From CTSoil-075 sp042610375 (lineage in GTDB: Bacteria; Bacillota; Negativicutes; DSM-13327), in contig NZ_JBGJZL010000010.1 of the NCBI RefSeq assembly GCF_042610375.1, positions 121,035 to 185,034 on the forward strand: a stretch of 64,000 nucleotides of DNA. Direction: 5' to 3'. Shown piece after piece: positions 8,464 through 16,869 of the stretch (the first letter of the stretch is position 1; every line of letters starts with the position of its first letter). The notes beneath the pieces are model-generated. The model saw only the letters and a list, made by a program, of their open reading frames with translations. It was not told the DNA's origin and did no database searches. The translations under genes were made by a program, and so were the position numbers.

Positions 8464-9102
8464 TTACTCTGGTGTAAAGGGGATGGACAATATCGTCGAA
8501 CAAACAATTGGACGTCCTTCACGATCCTTTGCAGGCTCAAAACGCCATTTTTTAGCAGCGGCGATGGCGGCATCATTGATACTTTTTTGCCCTGATGAAA
8601 CAGCGACTTCAACCTTGCCAGGCAAACCATTTTCCATGATTTTCATCCTAAGGACTACAATAATTTTACGACCAATTTGATCGACTTCAGAAGGATAGGT
8701 AGGATCAACCCGTGTTAATACAACTGGTGGTGTACCCATCACACTGTGTTTATTATTATTTATGACAGTAGTCGTATCGGGTGTTGCTGTGACTACTTGG
8801 ATTGGTATTGGCTTAGGTTCCACTATGTCGTCACTCGCTATAGGTGGCGTTTCGGTCGGTATCGTCTCCTCTGCCAATGGCGCAGTTTCCTGCACAGGCA
8901 GATTGGGTGACGGTATTTCTAGTTCGGGTTCTTCTAACTCCTCACGATCAGACAAGGTACTTACATCTAGCTCGATTACTTGTTCATCGGCGGGTGGTGA
9001 GACAGTAAGCTGGAAAGTCATATAACCAACTGCCATTCCAAAAAATATGTGAAAAAAAACCGATAATGCAATTGCTGTCCGCCAACGAACCGTATAAGAC
9101 AT
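8464..9102 (-). CDS. tonB: TonB family protein
   Basis: 212 aa. An N-terminal membrane anchor (residues about 9-33) is followed by an acidic, Pro-rich linker (ELEEPELEIPSPNLP, then TIPTETPP) and a C-terminal TonB domain of about 90 residues (DPTYPSEVDQIGRKIIVVLRM ... INDAAIAAAKKWRFEPA ... IPFTPE). TonB couples the proton-motive force to outer-membrane receptors, so this cell should have an outer membrane, which in Firmicutes means a Negativicutes or Halanaerobiales type. No ExbB/ExbD genes are adjacent. A strong Fur-like box lies upstream, consistent with iron control. Confidence 0.93.
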   Translation of the reverse strand: MSYTVRWRTAIALSVFFHIFFGMAVGYMTFQLTVSPPADEQVIELDVSTLSDREELEEPELEIPSPNLPVQETAPLAEETIPTETPPIASDDIVEPKPIPIQVVTATPDTTTVINNNKHSVMGTPPVVLTRVDPTYPSEVDQIGRKIIVVLRMKIMENGLPGKVEVAVSSGQKSINDAAIAAAKKWRFEPAKDREGRPIVCSTILSIPFTPE

Positions 9103-9268
9103 GATGCGCTACCTCACTTTCCTCTCAGTCACCATAGATATTCAACAAAACTTTTTGTTAACGTTTCATCACATTCTCTATGCCTCCCTATTTAATAATC
9201 AATCATAAATGAGTAAAAACAACCTTCTGATACCAATAAACTGTGACAATGATACTTTCTATTCATTT

Positions 9269-9287
9269 GATTTTAATTATCATTATC
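9269..9287 (-). promoter_or_regulatory. Fur box upstream of tonB
   Basis: Minus strand GATAATGATAATTAAAATC matches the 19-bp Fur consensus at the first 12 positions. It lies about 170 bp upstream of the tonB start. Implies iron-dependent repression of tonB. Confidence 0.7.
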
Positions 9288-9451
9288 AACGCCAATAGGA
9301 CTATTGTAGTTGCTCTACTAAATTTTGTCAAGCGAACTTTATATTTTCTGTGAACTTTAATTTTTCAAAATATAAAGCATAATGATGGGTGAGCCACAAT
9401 ATCATTGATCATTATTCAATCCACATCTGAGCTGAGGAATCTGACTTAAAT

Positions 9452-9482
9452 AACAAAGCAGCCCTCTTAGGGCTGCTTTGTT
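9452..9482 (-). terminator. Terminator after the two-component genes
   Basis: Perfect hairpin AACAAAGCAGCCCT / AGGGCTGCTTTGTT just downstream of the histidine kinase stop codon. Confidence 0.85.
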
Positions 9483-9486
9483 ATAC

Positions 9487-10641
9487 TCAATTCGATCCAA
9501 CTCTAGTAAGAGGCAATCGCACTTCAAATAGACTTCCTTTTCCCACTTGACTTGTGACCGCCACCTGCCCACCATGAATTTCTACAAGTTGCTTGACAAT
9601 CGCGAGCCCCAGACCAGATCCACCGCTTTTGCGGTCTCTCGACTTATCTCCCCGATAAAAGTGATCAAATATATAGGGTACATCTTCTGCTGCGATACCA
9701 GATCCATTATCTTGAATCGACACAATAAGCCACTGACTATTTTCTTTATCTTGTATAGATGTTACGACCTGTACTTGACCTTCTACTGGTGAATATCGAA
9801 TGGCATTCACTAATATATTATAAAATACCTGGTTCATGCGATCATTATCGACAATCACTTCTGGTATATCCTGCGCTAAAGAATACTTAATGTGAATATT
9901 TTTTTCGTCAGCCATTGGTCTTAGCATTGTAACCACCCGGCTAATCAGTTGATTAACATCGACTGCTCTTTTTTCCAGGGCTAATTGACGAACTTCCGCC
10001 AAGGACAAATCGCGTAATTCTTTAATCAAGCGGTTCAAGCGAATTGCTTCTTCATGTAGTGAACTAAGTTGCTCTTTACTCGGCTCAATCACGCCATCGA
10101 TCATACCTTCTAAATGTCCTTGGATCACTGCAAGGGGCGTACGTAATTCATGAGCAATATTAGCCAACAGTTGCCGCCGTAAATTTGTATTTGTAGCCAA
10201 TACCTCAGCCATTCTATTAAAAATAGCAGCTAGATGTCCGACTTCATCCTTCGTTTCGATCGGCACCGTTTGCCCAAAATTACCTTGGGCGATTTGTTCG
10301 GCGGCTTGACTTAAATTACGAAGGGGTACAGTAATACTGCGGGCTAAGGCATAACTAGCGGCCAGTCCCACTGTTAGAATTGCCAATCCTACCCAAATTA
10401 AAGAATTATGAACTGACATGAGAAAGGTTTCTTCTAAAGGTCCCATCACAACTGTCATGGTCGGCGTACTATCATGGTCATGTCCTTGGGTACTATTTTG
10501 ACTCATTTCCATCTGCTGTACAATCCGATACTCTTTGAATTGACCAGTCATCTGAACATTCGCCAGATAAATTAAAAGAATAACAGTGAGAGCAACAACT
10601 AAAAACATTAATCCTGTAATACGATAAGTAATGCTATTCAT
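9487..10641 (-). CDS. Sensor histidine kinase (HAMP, HisKA, HATPase_c)
   Basis: About 384 aa from the ATG at 10641, which overlaps the end of the regulator gene by 8 bases. Two transmembrane helices (residues about 8-28 and 80-100) enclose a short sensory loop of about 50 residues containing HGHDHDS-like His/Asp residues. A HAMP domain follows (LSQAAEQIAQGNFGQTVP), then HisKA with the phospho-acceptor in NIAHELRTPLAVI, and an ATPase domain with VFYNILVNAIRYS, DNGSGI and GSGLGLAIVK boxes. Coupled to the OmpR-type regulator. The small His-bearing loop could sense a metal, but that is speculation. Confidence 0.93.
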   Translation of the reverse strand: MNSITYRITGLMFLVVALTVILLIYLANVQMTGQFKEYRIVQQMEMSQNSTQGHDHDSTPTMTVVMGPLEETFLMSVHNSLIWVGLAILTVGLAASYALARSITVPLRNLSQAAEQIAQGNFGQTVPIETKDEVGHLAAIFNRMAEVLATNTNLRRQLLANIAHELRTPLAVIQGHLEGMIDGVIEPSKEQLSSLHEEAIRLNRLIKELRDLSLAEVRQLALEKRAVDVNQLISRVVTMLRPMADEKNIHIKYSLAQDIPEVIVDNDRMNQVFYNILVNAIRYSPVEGQVQVVTSIQDKENSQWLIVSIQDNGSGIAAEDVPYIFDHFYRGDKSRDRKSGGSGLGLAIVKQLVEIHGGQVAVTSQVGKGSLFEVRLPLTRVGSN

Positions 10642-11329
10642 CAGTATCACTGGAGAATTTATAACCGATTCCATATACAGTTTGAATATATTGAGGTATC
10701 TTCGGATTTATCTCTATTTTACGACGTAAATTTTTAATATGAGCATCAACTGTCCGCTCATAGCCTTCAAAGGTATACCCTTGGGTCTGTTCAACAATTT
10801 GTAAACGGCTGAATACTTTATCAGCATTCCCAACCAATAGTTCTAACAATTTAAACTCTGTCGGCGTCAATTCAATCGGTTGAGCATCTTGCGTAACCTG
10901 ATGCCGTTCTAAGTCAATCACTAAATTCCCAACTTTCAGAGGTTCGTAACGTGACATCTCTTTATGGGTTCGGCGCAAAATAACCTTCGCCCGCGCTACA
11001 ACTTCTTTGGGGCTAAAAGGTTTTGTCACATAATCATCGGCGCCAATTTCAAGACCTACTAACCGATCGCTTTCTTCATCTCGGGCCGTCAACATAATGA
11101 TCGGTACATCACTATCCCGGCGAATTCTTCGGCAAACTCCCCAGCCATCAAGACCAGGTAGCATTAAATCTAAAACAATAATATCTGGTTTTTTTTCTCG
11201 AACTGCTACGAGGGCATCTAGTCCATCATTGACAGAATAAGTGATAAAACCATCTTTATCAAAATAAGTTTGCAACAGTTTTACTAATTTTACATCATCA
11301 TCTACAATTAATACGGAATATTGAGCCAT
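10634..11329 (-). CDS. OmpR/PhoB-family response regulator
   Basis: 231 aa. Receiver domain residues 1-120 with the acidic pair in IVDDD, phospho-acceptor Asp54 (IVLDLMLPG), Thr81 and Lys103 (VTKPFSP). The C-terminal winged helix (residues 130-228) includes LTPTEFKLLELL and RTVDAHIKNLRRKI, the DNA-recognition helix region of the OmpR class. First gene of the pair; its last codons overlap the kinase start. Target genes cannot be deduced; the divergently placed iron genes nearby are candidates only by proximity. Confidence 0.94.
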   Translation of the reverse strand: MAQYSVLIVDDDVKLVKLLQTYFDKDGFITYSVNDGLDALVAVREKKPDIIVLDLMLPGLDGWGVCRRIRRDSDVPIIMLTARDEESDRLVGLEIGADDYVTKPFSPKEVVARAKVILRRTHKEMSRYEPLKVGNLVIDLERHQVTQDAQPIELTPTEFKLLELLVGNADKVFSRLQIVEQTQGYTFEGYERTVDAHIKNLRRKIEINPKIPQYIQTVYGIGYKFSSDTDE

Positions 11330-11433
11330 AATCAGCCTCCTCTTATGTAATTATATTTTTTCTTACATTCGCTAACAATGCGCCTTCTTCCTTCACAGGC
11401 AACCTTGTAGCTAAGTAAAGATACCGTTAAACC

Positions 11434-11461
11434 AAAAGACCAGGACTTCTCCTGGCCTTTT
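11434..11461 (-). terminator. Terminator downstream of the chemoreceptor
   Basis: Minus strand GGCCAGGA / TCCTGGTC hairpin followed by TTTTGG; lies about 105 bp after the MCP stop. Confidence 0.7.
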
Positions 11462-11565
11462 CCCGTACGATTTGTTGTTTTCGTAAAATCCAATCATCTG
11501 AATCGACAGATTATCTATTGAATCAATCCCTAACGAGATAAGTTTCGGTTAAGGAGTCTCCTTAT

Positions 11566-13281
11566 TTAAATTTGAAATTTACCAACAGCTTCACGAAGCT
11601 CCATTGCTAAATCAGCTAATGCTTGACTGGATGAAGCAATTTCTTCCATCGCTGCCGATTGTTCTTCCGTGGCAGCAGATACGGTCTGTGCCTGCCCAGA
11701 AACCTTTTTGCTTAGCGTATCGATTTGTTGCACGGAATCAACAATATGCTCACTACCCATCGACATATGTTCAATAGCAGCCGATATTCCTTGTGTCTGA
11801 TCTGAAACCTGATCGACTAAATTGGCAATTTCTTGGAATGTTTTTCCAGTTTCATTTATTACTTCTGCTCCAAGCTTCACTTCACGAGTACCGTCATTCA
11901 TAGCTACCACAGCCTTGTCAGTATCTCCTTGAATTTCACCAATTAATTTACTAATATGCTTTGCTGCATCTTGTGATTGTTCTGCTAATTTGCGGACTTC
12001 TTCTGCTACAACAGCAAAACCGCGCCCTTGTTCTCCTGCCCGCGCTGCTTCAATCGCAGCATTTAAGGCCAATAAGTTAGTCTGGCTGGCAATACCTGAA
12101 ATCGTATCTACAATCTGTCCAATTTCTTTCGAACGTTCTCCCAGTTTGGCAACCACCACAGCCGAGGTCGTGACAGTCTGTTCAATATGGGCCATCTGAT
12201 TAATGGCTTTCTCCACAGATATATTACCGTCTTTTGCCTTATTAGCCGCCTGAGCTGATTGCTCGGATACATCTTTAGCATTACTAGAAATTTGCTGAAT
12301 ACTTACTGACATTTCTTGTACCACAGCTGATGTACCATCAGCCACACTTAATTGTTCCTCTGCACCATGTGCCACATCATTAATTGATGTGGCAACTTGA
12401 CTAGCTGCTTGAGCCGCTTGATCAGCACTAGCAGTCAGTTCTTCTGAAGAAGCTGCCAACTGTTCAGAAGAACCATTAATTTGTTTCATCAATTCGTAAA
12501 TCGCCATCCGCATATCCGATAAAGCGTCAGCCACTTGGCCAACCTCATCCTTTCGCAGAATTTTTCGTGGTTTCTCACGAAAATCACCAGTTGCAAGCTC
12601 TTTACAAACCGATACCATTACAGTGAGGGGAGTTGCGATGATTTTAGTAATGTACCACCCACTGACGCCTAAGATGACCAAAGATAGTAGGATAATACCA
12701 ATTACACTACGTGTTGATTTTTCGAAAGAATTATTATTATCAGCATGCACCTGTTTTGATATTTTAATACTATATTTTGCAAGTTCTATACATCGATTAT
12801 TTGCGTCATTTACTAAGGGATCAACAGAAGTCGTATATAATAAATAAGCTTCCGCATTTTTATGTTGTAATGCCAATTCAATCACTGGCTGTCTGGCAGT
12901 ACGATACTTACCTATTGCGGTTTTAATTCCACTCAACTGTTCCTTCTCATTACTATCCAGATGAGCTTTATCAAGTTGTTCCATATTAGCGTTAAAGGCT
13001 TTTACACGTTCATCAATAATGGCTTTTAACTCATTATTTTTTTTATCATCCGTTGTAATCATCAACTCTAAAATTGCAGCGTTTACTTTATTAATATGAG
13101 CACGATTTTCATTGATGAGAGAAATTGGTACTAAGTGTTCTCCATACAGTGTGTTAATATCCGAATTTGACTGCTGAAGATAATAATATCCTGTATACCC
13201 TATAATACTCATCGATAATAAAGCAATAACAACGAGTATACCTAATTTGCGACTTACTTTCATATCATTTAATATATTCAT
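11566..13281 (-). CDS. Methyl-accepting chemotaxis protein
   Basis: 571 aa from the ATG at 13281 (GGAGG five bases upstream). Topology: cytoplasmic start MNILNDMKVSRKLG, TM1 (about 15-33), a four-helix-bundle extracytoplasmic sensor of about 145 residues, TM2 (about 190-208), HAMP, then the long coiled signalling domain with the hairpin tip EEVRKLAEQSQ after NLLALNAAIEAARAGEQGRGFAVVA. The ligand-binding part resembles 4HB_MCP. It is alone in its transcript, with a terminator about 105 bp downstream. Ligand unknown. A CheR-like gene lies at the window start but is not linked to it. Confidence 0.95.
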   Translation of the reverse strand: MNILNDMKVSRKLGILVVIALLSMSIIGYTGYYYLQQSNSDINTLYGEHLVPISLINENRAHINKVNAAILELMITTDDKKNNELKAIIDERVKAFNANMEQLDKAHLDSNEKEQLSGIKTAIGKYRTARQPVIELALQHKNAEAYLLYTTSVDPLVNDANNRCIELAKYSIKISKQVHADNNNSFEKSTRSVIGIILLSLVILGVSGWYITKIIATPLTVMVSVCKELATGDFREKPRKILRKDEVGQVADALSDMRMAIYELMKQINGSSEQLAASSEELTASADQAAQAASQVATSINDVAHGAEEQLSVADGTSAVVQEMSVSIQQISSNAKDVSEQSAQAANKAKDGNISVEKAINQMAHIEQTVTTSAVVVAKLGERSKEIGQIVDTISGIASQTNLLALNAAIEAARAGEQGRGFAVVAEEVRKLAEQSQDAAKHISKLIGEIQGDTDKAVVAMNDGTREVKLGAEVINETGKTFQEIANLVDQVSDQTQGISAAIEHMSMGSEHIVDSVQQIDTLSKKVSGQAQTVSAATEEQSAAMEEIASSSQALADLAMELREAVGKFQI

Positions 13282-13299
13282 TTTATCCTCCATGCTATA

Positions 13300-13753
13300 T
13301 CATATTTTTTCATTATCTCTTTAAATTCCAGCTTGCAATCAATACATAATTTCGAAAAGTTTTAACTTTCTGTTTTATTTGCACAGCAATTTACAAATTA
13401 TTTTATTGCTTAGTATTTTCAATCCTCCATTTCATTTTTTAGCGATCTACTAACCATTTTAAAATTTCGCTCTGCAAACAATTTCTTAATTAAATATGAA
13501 TTATAATTGCTAATTCTTAATAGCTCTTACATAAGTTTTCATAACCTTGCCACTAACTTTCATGGAGTATTATGATTTTGCTATTTTATTTCTTGGTTTA
13601 ATCACTTATTTCCTTTTTTTGATATTTTTTCATTTTATAACTTTCGTCATTAAACAAAAAAATACCTTTTTCTCTCTATTTATTAAATTATTTTTCAATA
13701 AAATAATTCTGATATCAAAAATATGACAAGGTATTTTTATCTTTTAGATAAAT
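13300..13753. other. Gene-free AT-rich stretch
   Basis: About 450 bp without a supportable gene on either strand. It holds a distant inverted pair (AAAATACCTT near 13663 and AAGGTATTTT near 13728) and presumably the promoter of the chemoreceptor gene. No other structure seen. Confidence 0.6.
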
Positions 13754-13784
13754 AAAAAAACCACCTACCAAAAGATAGACGGTT
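13754..13784 (-). terminator. Terminator of the small CHCC protein gene
   Basis: Minus strand AACCGTCTAT / GTAGGTGGTT pairs over 10 positions with G-U wobbles, followed by seven T. It starts a few bases after the stop codon at 13788. Confidence 0.7.
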
Positions 13785-13787
13785 CAT

Positions 13788-13895
13788 TTACTTATTCGAT
13801 ATTCGAACTTTAACTTTTTTGCCACAACCAAGGCATTGCCCTTTACCGTGTTCATTAAGACTAATCGCACATCCACATTGCGTATGAATCAACAA
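13788..13895 (-). CDS. 35-aa putative zinc-binding protein, copy 1
   Basis: Translation from a TTG start (13893-13895) eight bases after GGAGG: MLIHTQCGCAISLNEHGKG, then QCLGCGKKVKVRISNK. One Cys near the start, a His at 16 and a CxxC at 21-24 form a possible CHCC metal site. A second copy of identical length lies at 40172-40279, with about two thirds identical residues and the same Cys/His spacing. Conservation of length, start, Cys/His and the adjacent non-coding sequence supports a real gene. Function unknown. Confidence 0.72.
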   Translation of the reverse strand: MLIHTQCGCAISLNEHGKGQCLGCGKKVKVRISNK

Positions 13896-14005
13896 ATTTA
13901 CCACCTCCTTATTTTACTTATTGAAGTATAAAGTAGCATTTCCTACTAAGCTTATTATACCACAAAATAGTAATAAACTTGTTAGTATATTGTTAATTTT
14001 ATATT

Positions 14006-14077
14006 CTATAAAATTAACTCACGATATTTTACTAATCTCTCTAAAATAAATGAACCAATTTGACTTAATAATTTCAT
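14006..14077 (-). CDS. 23-aa amphipathic peptide, copy 1
   Basis: ATG at 14077 preceded by AAGGAG. The product is MKLLSQIGSFILERLVKYREL plus two residues, an amphipathic helix-like peptide. A related peptide (MKLLKTIGLFIMEELARQGEI...) is encoded at 39900-39989, also next to a CHCC protein gene. The shared MKLLxxIGxFIxExL pattern at both loci is the main evidence for coding. Function unknown; a membrane-associated peptide is possible. Confidence 0.55.
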   Translation of the reverse strand: MKLLSQIGSFILERLVKYRELIL

Positions 14078-14177
14078 TTTTTTCACTCCTTGATTTTTAT
14101 GGTTACTTACTATGTATTTGCTATTAAAAGACACAATTATAAATATTAACGATTACTCCAATTATCTTTCAAATAAA

Positions 14178-14209
14178 AACCATCTTACTCAATCAAGAGC
14201 AAGATGGTT
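14178..14209 (-). terminator. Terminator after the Spo0E-like gene
   Basis: Hairpin AACCATCTT / AAGATGGTT followed on the minus strand by TTTTATTTG; 30 bp after the stop of the Spo0E-like gene. Confidence 0.75.
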
Positions 14210-14238
14210 AAAATATATAAGACATGAATTTAAGAGTT

Positions 14239-14517
14239 TTAGACATTTGACACTGCTTGTTCAGTGATTCGGTAAATACGGTTTATCCTATATTTACGAA
14301 ATGGTGGGCATAAATGCAACTTATAGCCTGATTCAGATACTGACCTCTCATCACATCGCATCGTTTTTTTCGCCAACGATCTTTTATAAAATTCATTTAG
14401 CAATTCATCTAACTTACAACTAATCATTAAAACGTCTGGATGCGACATTCCTTTTTCAAGTGCTGCCACGTGCATTCTTTGCCGTAAGCACTCGATCTTA
14501 CAACATAGATTTTCCAC
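14239..14517 (-). CDS. Spo0E-like aspartyl phosphatase family protein
   Basis: 92 aa from the GTG at 14517 (GGAG eight bases upstream; an in-frame GTG at 14526 overlaps the ribosome site). The first half matches the Spo0E family: IECLRQRMHVAALEKGMSHPDVL then SCKLDELLNEFYK, containing the SxxLDxLlNxf signature. Family members dephosphorylate Spo0A~P and hold back sporulation, so this supports a spore former. The last 40 residues (SESGYKLHLCPPFRKYRINRIYR) are an unusual basic tail not typical of Spo0E, which is normally 45-85 residues long. Confidence 0.8.
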   Translation of the reverse strand: MENLCCKIECLRQRMHVAALEKGMSHPDVLMISCKLDELLNEFYKRSLAKKTMRCDERSVSESGYKLHLCPPFRKYRINRIYRITEQAVSNV

Positions 14518-14647
14518 ACAAATCACTCCGGTTGTTTTAATATTGTGTCATACTATTATTATAATCTCATACATATGCAAAATATGTCGAAACACATCTA
14601 TTTAAAGGATTTATTTTTAACTAAAAAGAGCTTTATTTAATAAAAAA

Positions 14648-14666
14648 AGCTGGCAATCAGCCAGCT
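14648..14666 (-). terminator. Terminator hairpin
   Basis: AGCTGGC / GCCAGCT with a 5-base loop, followed on the minus strand by TTTTTTTA. Serves the 46-aa gene at 14678-14818. Confidence 0.75.
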
Positions 14667-14677
14667 AAAAAGGAATC

Positions 14678-14818
14678 CTAAATTTTTTTTACACTCCTCA
14701 CATGTACATATTTAATTTTCTTACTAAGCGCATACTGTGGTTTTTGACTAGAATGGACGAACTTTGCAATGATACCTAAGGAAATGACTGATCCCCAAAT
14801 ACTCCAATCATCAAACAT
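14678..14818 (-). CDS. 46-aa small membrane-associated protein
   Basis: ATG at 14818 after GGGGGT. The product begins MFDDWSIWGSVISLGIIAKF, a short hydrophobic stretch, and ends in a basic tail (KKIKYVHVRSVKKI). A terminator follows directly. No family recognised. Coding call rests on the ribosome site, the membrane-then-basic pattern and the terminator. Confidence 0.5.
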   Translation of the reverse strand: MFDDWSIWGSVISLGIIAKFVHSSQKPQYALSKKIKYVHVRSVKKI

Positions 14819-15166
14819 GTCTATACCCCCAAATATGCTTGTCTATCACCGACAGCTTTTTTTATGCCATGCATCTTACACAGCTAGTCCAATTTTTAGC
14901 TACTTCTTTATTGATAAACGTCGTGAAAAATGAACCGCTAAAAATGCCTTGAGGTTTTACCCCAATAACATTCTCTCAAAGTATTACTTGGTTATATTTT
15001 ACAATATATATGCGAGTTTGTAAATATATGGGTTGTAAAAAATATACAATATCAATCCTTTATTAATCATTCAAGGTTTCTTACCTATCGTTTGGAACCT
15101 TGAATGATTAATAATAAGATTAGTTAACATTAGCTAGGCATTTTCTATTTTGATCCCTTGTCTTTA
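14819..15166. other. Intergenic region with long hairpin
   Basis: No gene is supported. The minus strand contains a short open stretch (about 14870-14975) without a usable start codon, possibly a gene remnant. Positions 15062-15112 form a hairpin with arms ATTAATCATTCAAGGTT / AACCTTGAATGATTAAT, which would terminate transcription from 15167-15529. Confidence 0.5.
15062..15112 (-). terminator. Long AT-rich terminator-like hairpin
   Basis: Seventeen-base nearly perfect arms around a loop of about 16 bases; downstream of the 120-aa gene on the minus strand. Confidence 0.6.
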
Positions 15167-15529
15167 TCATGAAGTGGTAGAAGTAGCGGTAGTAACAGCA
15201 TTAGCGGTGGCTTCAACATTAGGGGCGATTGGAATTAAGGGAGGAAGATTTGCAAAAAACGCCTTTGCTACTTCCTGAATATCTTGGGGTAATCCGATAT
15301 TCGGAAAATTATTCAATACGTAGGATTGAATTGCTTTTACAATTTCTGGTGTGATCACGATGACAGAAGTTGTATCGATCGTCGAAGTCGCAGATACGGA
15401 AACAGTAGGAGTTGGAAGAATATCGTTAGAAACAACGACATTCATAGCATTCAGTGGATTCATGAGAATAGGAAAATTTGAAAAAATAAACAATTGCAAA
15501 GCATCTTGAAAATCAGGTTTCAAAGACAC
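15167..15529 (-). CDS. 120-aa hypothetical protein with repeated NFP motif
   Basis: GTG start at 15529 with GGAAG seven bases upstream. The protein has two related segments, LQLFIFSNFPILMNP (about residues 12-26) and IQSYVLNNFPNIGLP (about 67-81), separated and followed by Thr/Ser/Ala/Val-rich low-complexity linkers. Neither signal peptide nor membrane helix is seen. Composition (Thr, Val, Ala, Pro) is unlike its neighbours. No family recognised; a surface or spore-associated role is only a guess. Confidence 0.55.
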   Translation of the reverse strand: MSLKPDFQDALQLFIFSNFPILMNPLNAMNVVVSNDILPTPTVSVSATSTIDTTSVIVITPEIVKAIQSYVLNNFPNIGLPQDIQEVAKAFFANLPPLIPIAPNVEATANAVTTATSTTS

Positions 15530-15672
15530 ATTAACACTTCCTTCTCTATTAACTTTAACTATTTTAGGTTATATTTTTTATCATATTCCTATCCCTAAGT
15601 AACTTATACAAAAGTACTGTATCTGAGTTAAAAATAAAATAACTATCCACCGATTAATTTTTCTTAATCGAT

Positions 15673-15876
15673 CTATTCAATTTCTAATGACCAAATATCA
15701 TCTTCCGGGATAGTCAATAATTTCTTATCATCAGCACATTCTACAAGATATACCCAATTATAATTGACAAATTTATAACTAATAATAGTTCCTCGTACAA
15801 AAGAACTCTTAAATAAATTACGCCTTTCAAAAGATACTTCTTCTTTATATTTATATTTGTTATTTTTAATGTCCAC
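15673..15876 (-). CDS. 67-aa hypothetical protein
   Basis: GTG at 15876 is preceded by AAGGAGG at seven bases; a TTG three bases earlier is too close. Lys- and Tyr-rich start (DIKNNKYKYKEEV) then a beta-rich part (SFVRGTIISYKFVNYNWVYL, VECADDKKLLTIPEDDIW). It looks like a small beta-barrel or SH3-like fold, but no family is recognised. Confidence 0.5.
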   Translation of the reverse strand: MDIKNNKYKYKEEVSFERRNLFKSSFVRGTIISYKFVNYNWVYLVECADDKKLLTIPEDDIWSLEIE

Positions 15877-16173
15877 CAATATCCCTCCTTGATTGCTATC
15901 TTGCCCGCCACATAGATCATAGATACTTGATGAAAATTAACATTTATTACCTTATATACACTTAATGCCACCCTCTTCAAGTTTCCTTCATTTCTATATT
16001 AAATTCTACCATTAGTATAGGTAAATTCTCAGCAATGGATACTTGTAGAAACAAGAAAAAATCAGATATACCACCTCTAAATTTTTTGCAAAAGAAAAGA
16101 GCCTTACAGCTCAATTTTTATTCGTAAATTCAATCTATGATTTTATTAAAACTTACTTTTAACTGAACTACCC

Positions 16174-16332
16174 CTATACTCTCACTGAAACTTTAGAACC
16201 TAACCCCATCGATATTTCTTTCTCTAATACATCTTTAAAAGTTTTTTTCGGTTTCCTAGTTTGTGAATACCCATTTTGATTTGATTGTTTCTTCAAGCCA
16301 GTCTTGTAAATAGGTTCAATCGGAGAAATCAT
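16174..16332 (-). CDS. 52-aa basic hypothetical protein
   Basis: ATG at 16332 with GGGAGG eight bases upstream. Begins MISPIEPIYKTGLKKQS and ends TFKDVLEKEISMGLGSKVSVRV, basic in the middle with many Gln/Asn/Lys. Not in any family I recognise. The ribosome site and codon pattern support coding. Confidence 0.5.
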   Translation of the reverse strand: MISPIEPIYKTGLKKQSNQNGYSQTRKPKKTFKDVLEKEISMGLGSKVSVRV

Positions 16333-16415
16333 CAAGACAACCTCCCTATACCCAGTTATTTACATTAATTCGTTAAAAGTAAATAAATCCCTTTTTATTT
16401 AATTAATGTAAATAA

Positions 16416-16443
16416 AAAATTGCTTACATTTGTAAGCAATTTC
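16416..16443. terminator. Bidirectional hairpin terminator
   Basis: ATTGCTTAC / GTAAGCAAT with a short loop, A-run on the left and T-rich sequence on the right. Lies between the minus gene at 16174-16332 and the plus gene at 16646. Confidence 0.55.
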
Positions 16444-16645
16444 TATTTTTAACTATATAAGATTTCCAAAATAATATATTATATACAAAAAAATTACGAT
16501 AGAATTAAAATCAAATTTGACAACTTCCCACGCCACTGCTATATTTGTACTCTACGCAGGCAGACTTCCAAAGATTTTATATTGGACTTTCTTTCTTGAT
16601 TTTAAATTAACGCATTTGTAAACAATAATTCTGGGGGTGATACTT

Positions 16646-16777
16646 ATGGGACAGAAAAAAGTAAATAAATCTAATGATTCTTTCGCACTAAAAAAAGCTA
16701 AAACACAAAACAATAAAAAAAGTTTTACTGGTTTTGGTGGCAAAAATACCGGTCGGCCTAATCATCCATCAACTTAA
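16646..16777 (+). CDS. 43-aa basic Asn/Lys-rich small protein
   Basis: ATG at 16646 after GGGGGTGAT; a terminator follows the stop at once. Product MGQKKVNKSNDSFALKKAKT then ends GFGGKNTGRPNHPST. Small, basic and hydrophilic, in the style of minor spore proteins, but no firm family match. One of few plus-strand genes here. Confidence 0.6.
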   Translation: MGQKKVNKSNDSFALKKAKTQNNKKSFTGFGGKNTGRPNHPST

Positions 16778-16800
16778 GAGCAGCATAAGCTGTTCTTTTT
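16777..16800 (+). terminator. Terminator of the 43-aa gene
   Basis: AGAGCAGC / GCTGTTCT with an ATAA loop, followed by TTTT and further T residues on the plus strand. Confidence 0.75.
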
Positions 16801-16869
16801 TATTAACCGTAAACTGATTGATGGTATGTCATCCCAACAGTTTTGTACTGTAAATCATGTTAATTTTTC

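Noticed and set aside
16552..16743. 63-codon minus-strand frame
   Set aside because: It is the complement of the 43-aa plus-strand gene, which has a ribosome site and its own terminator.
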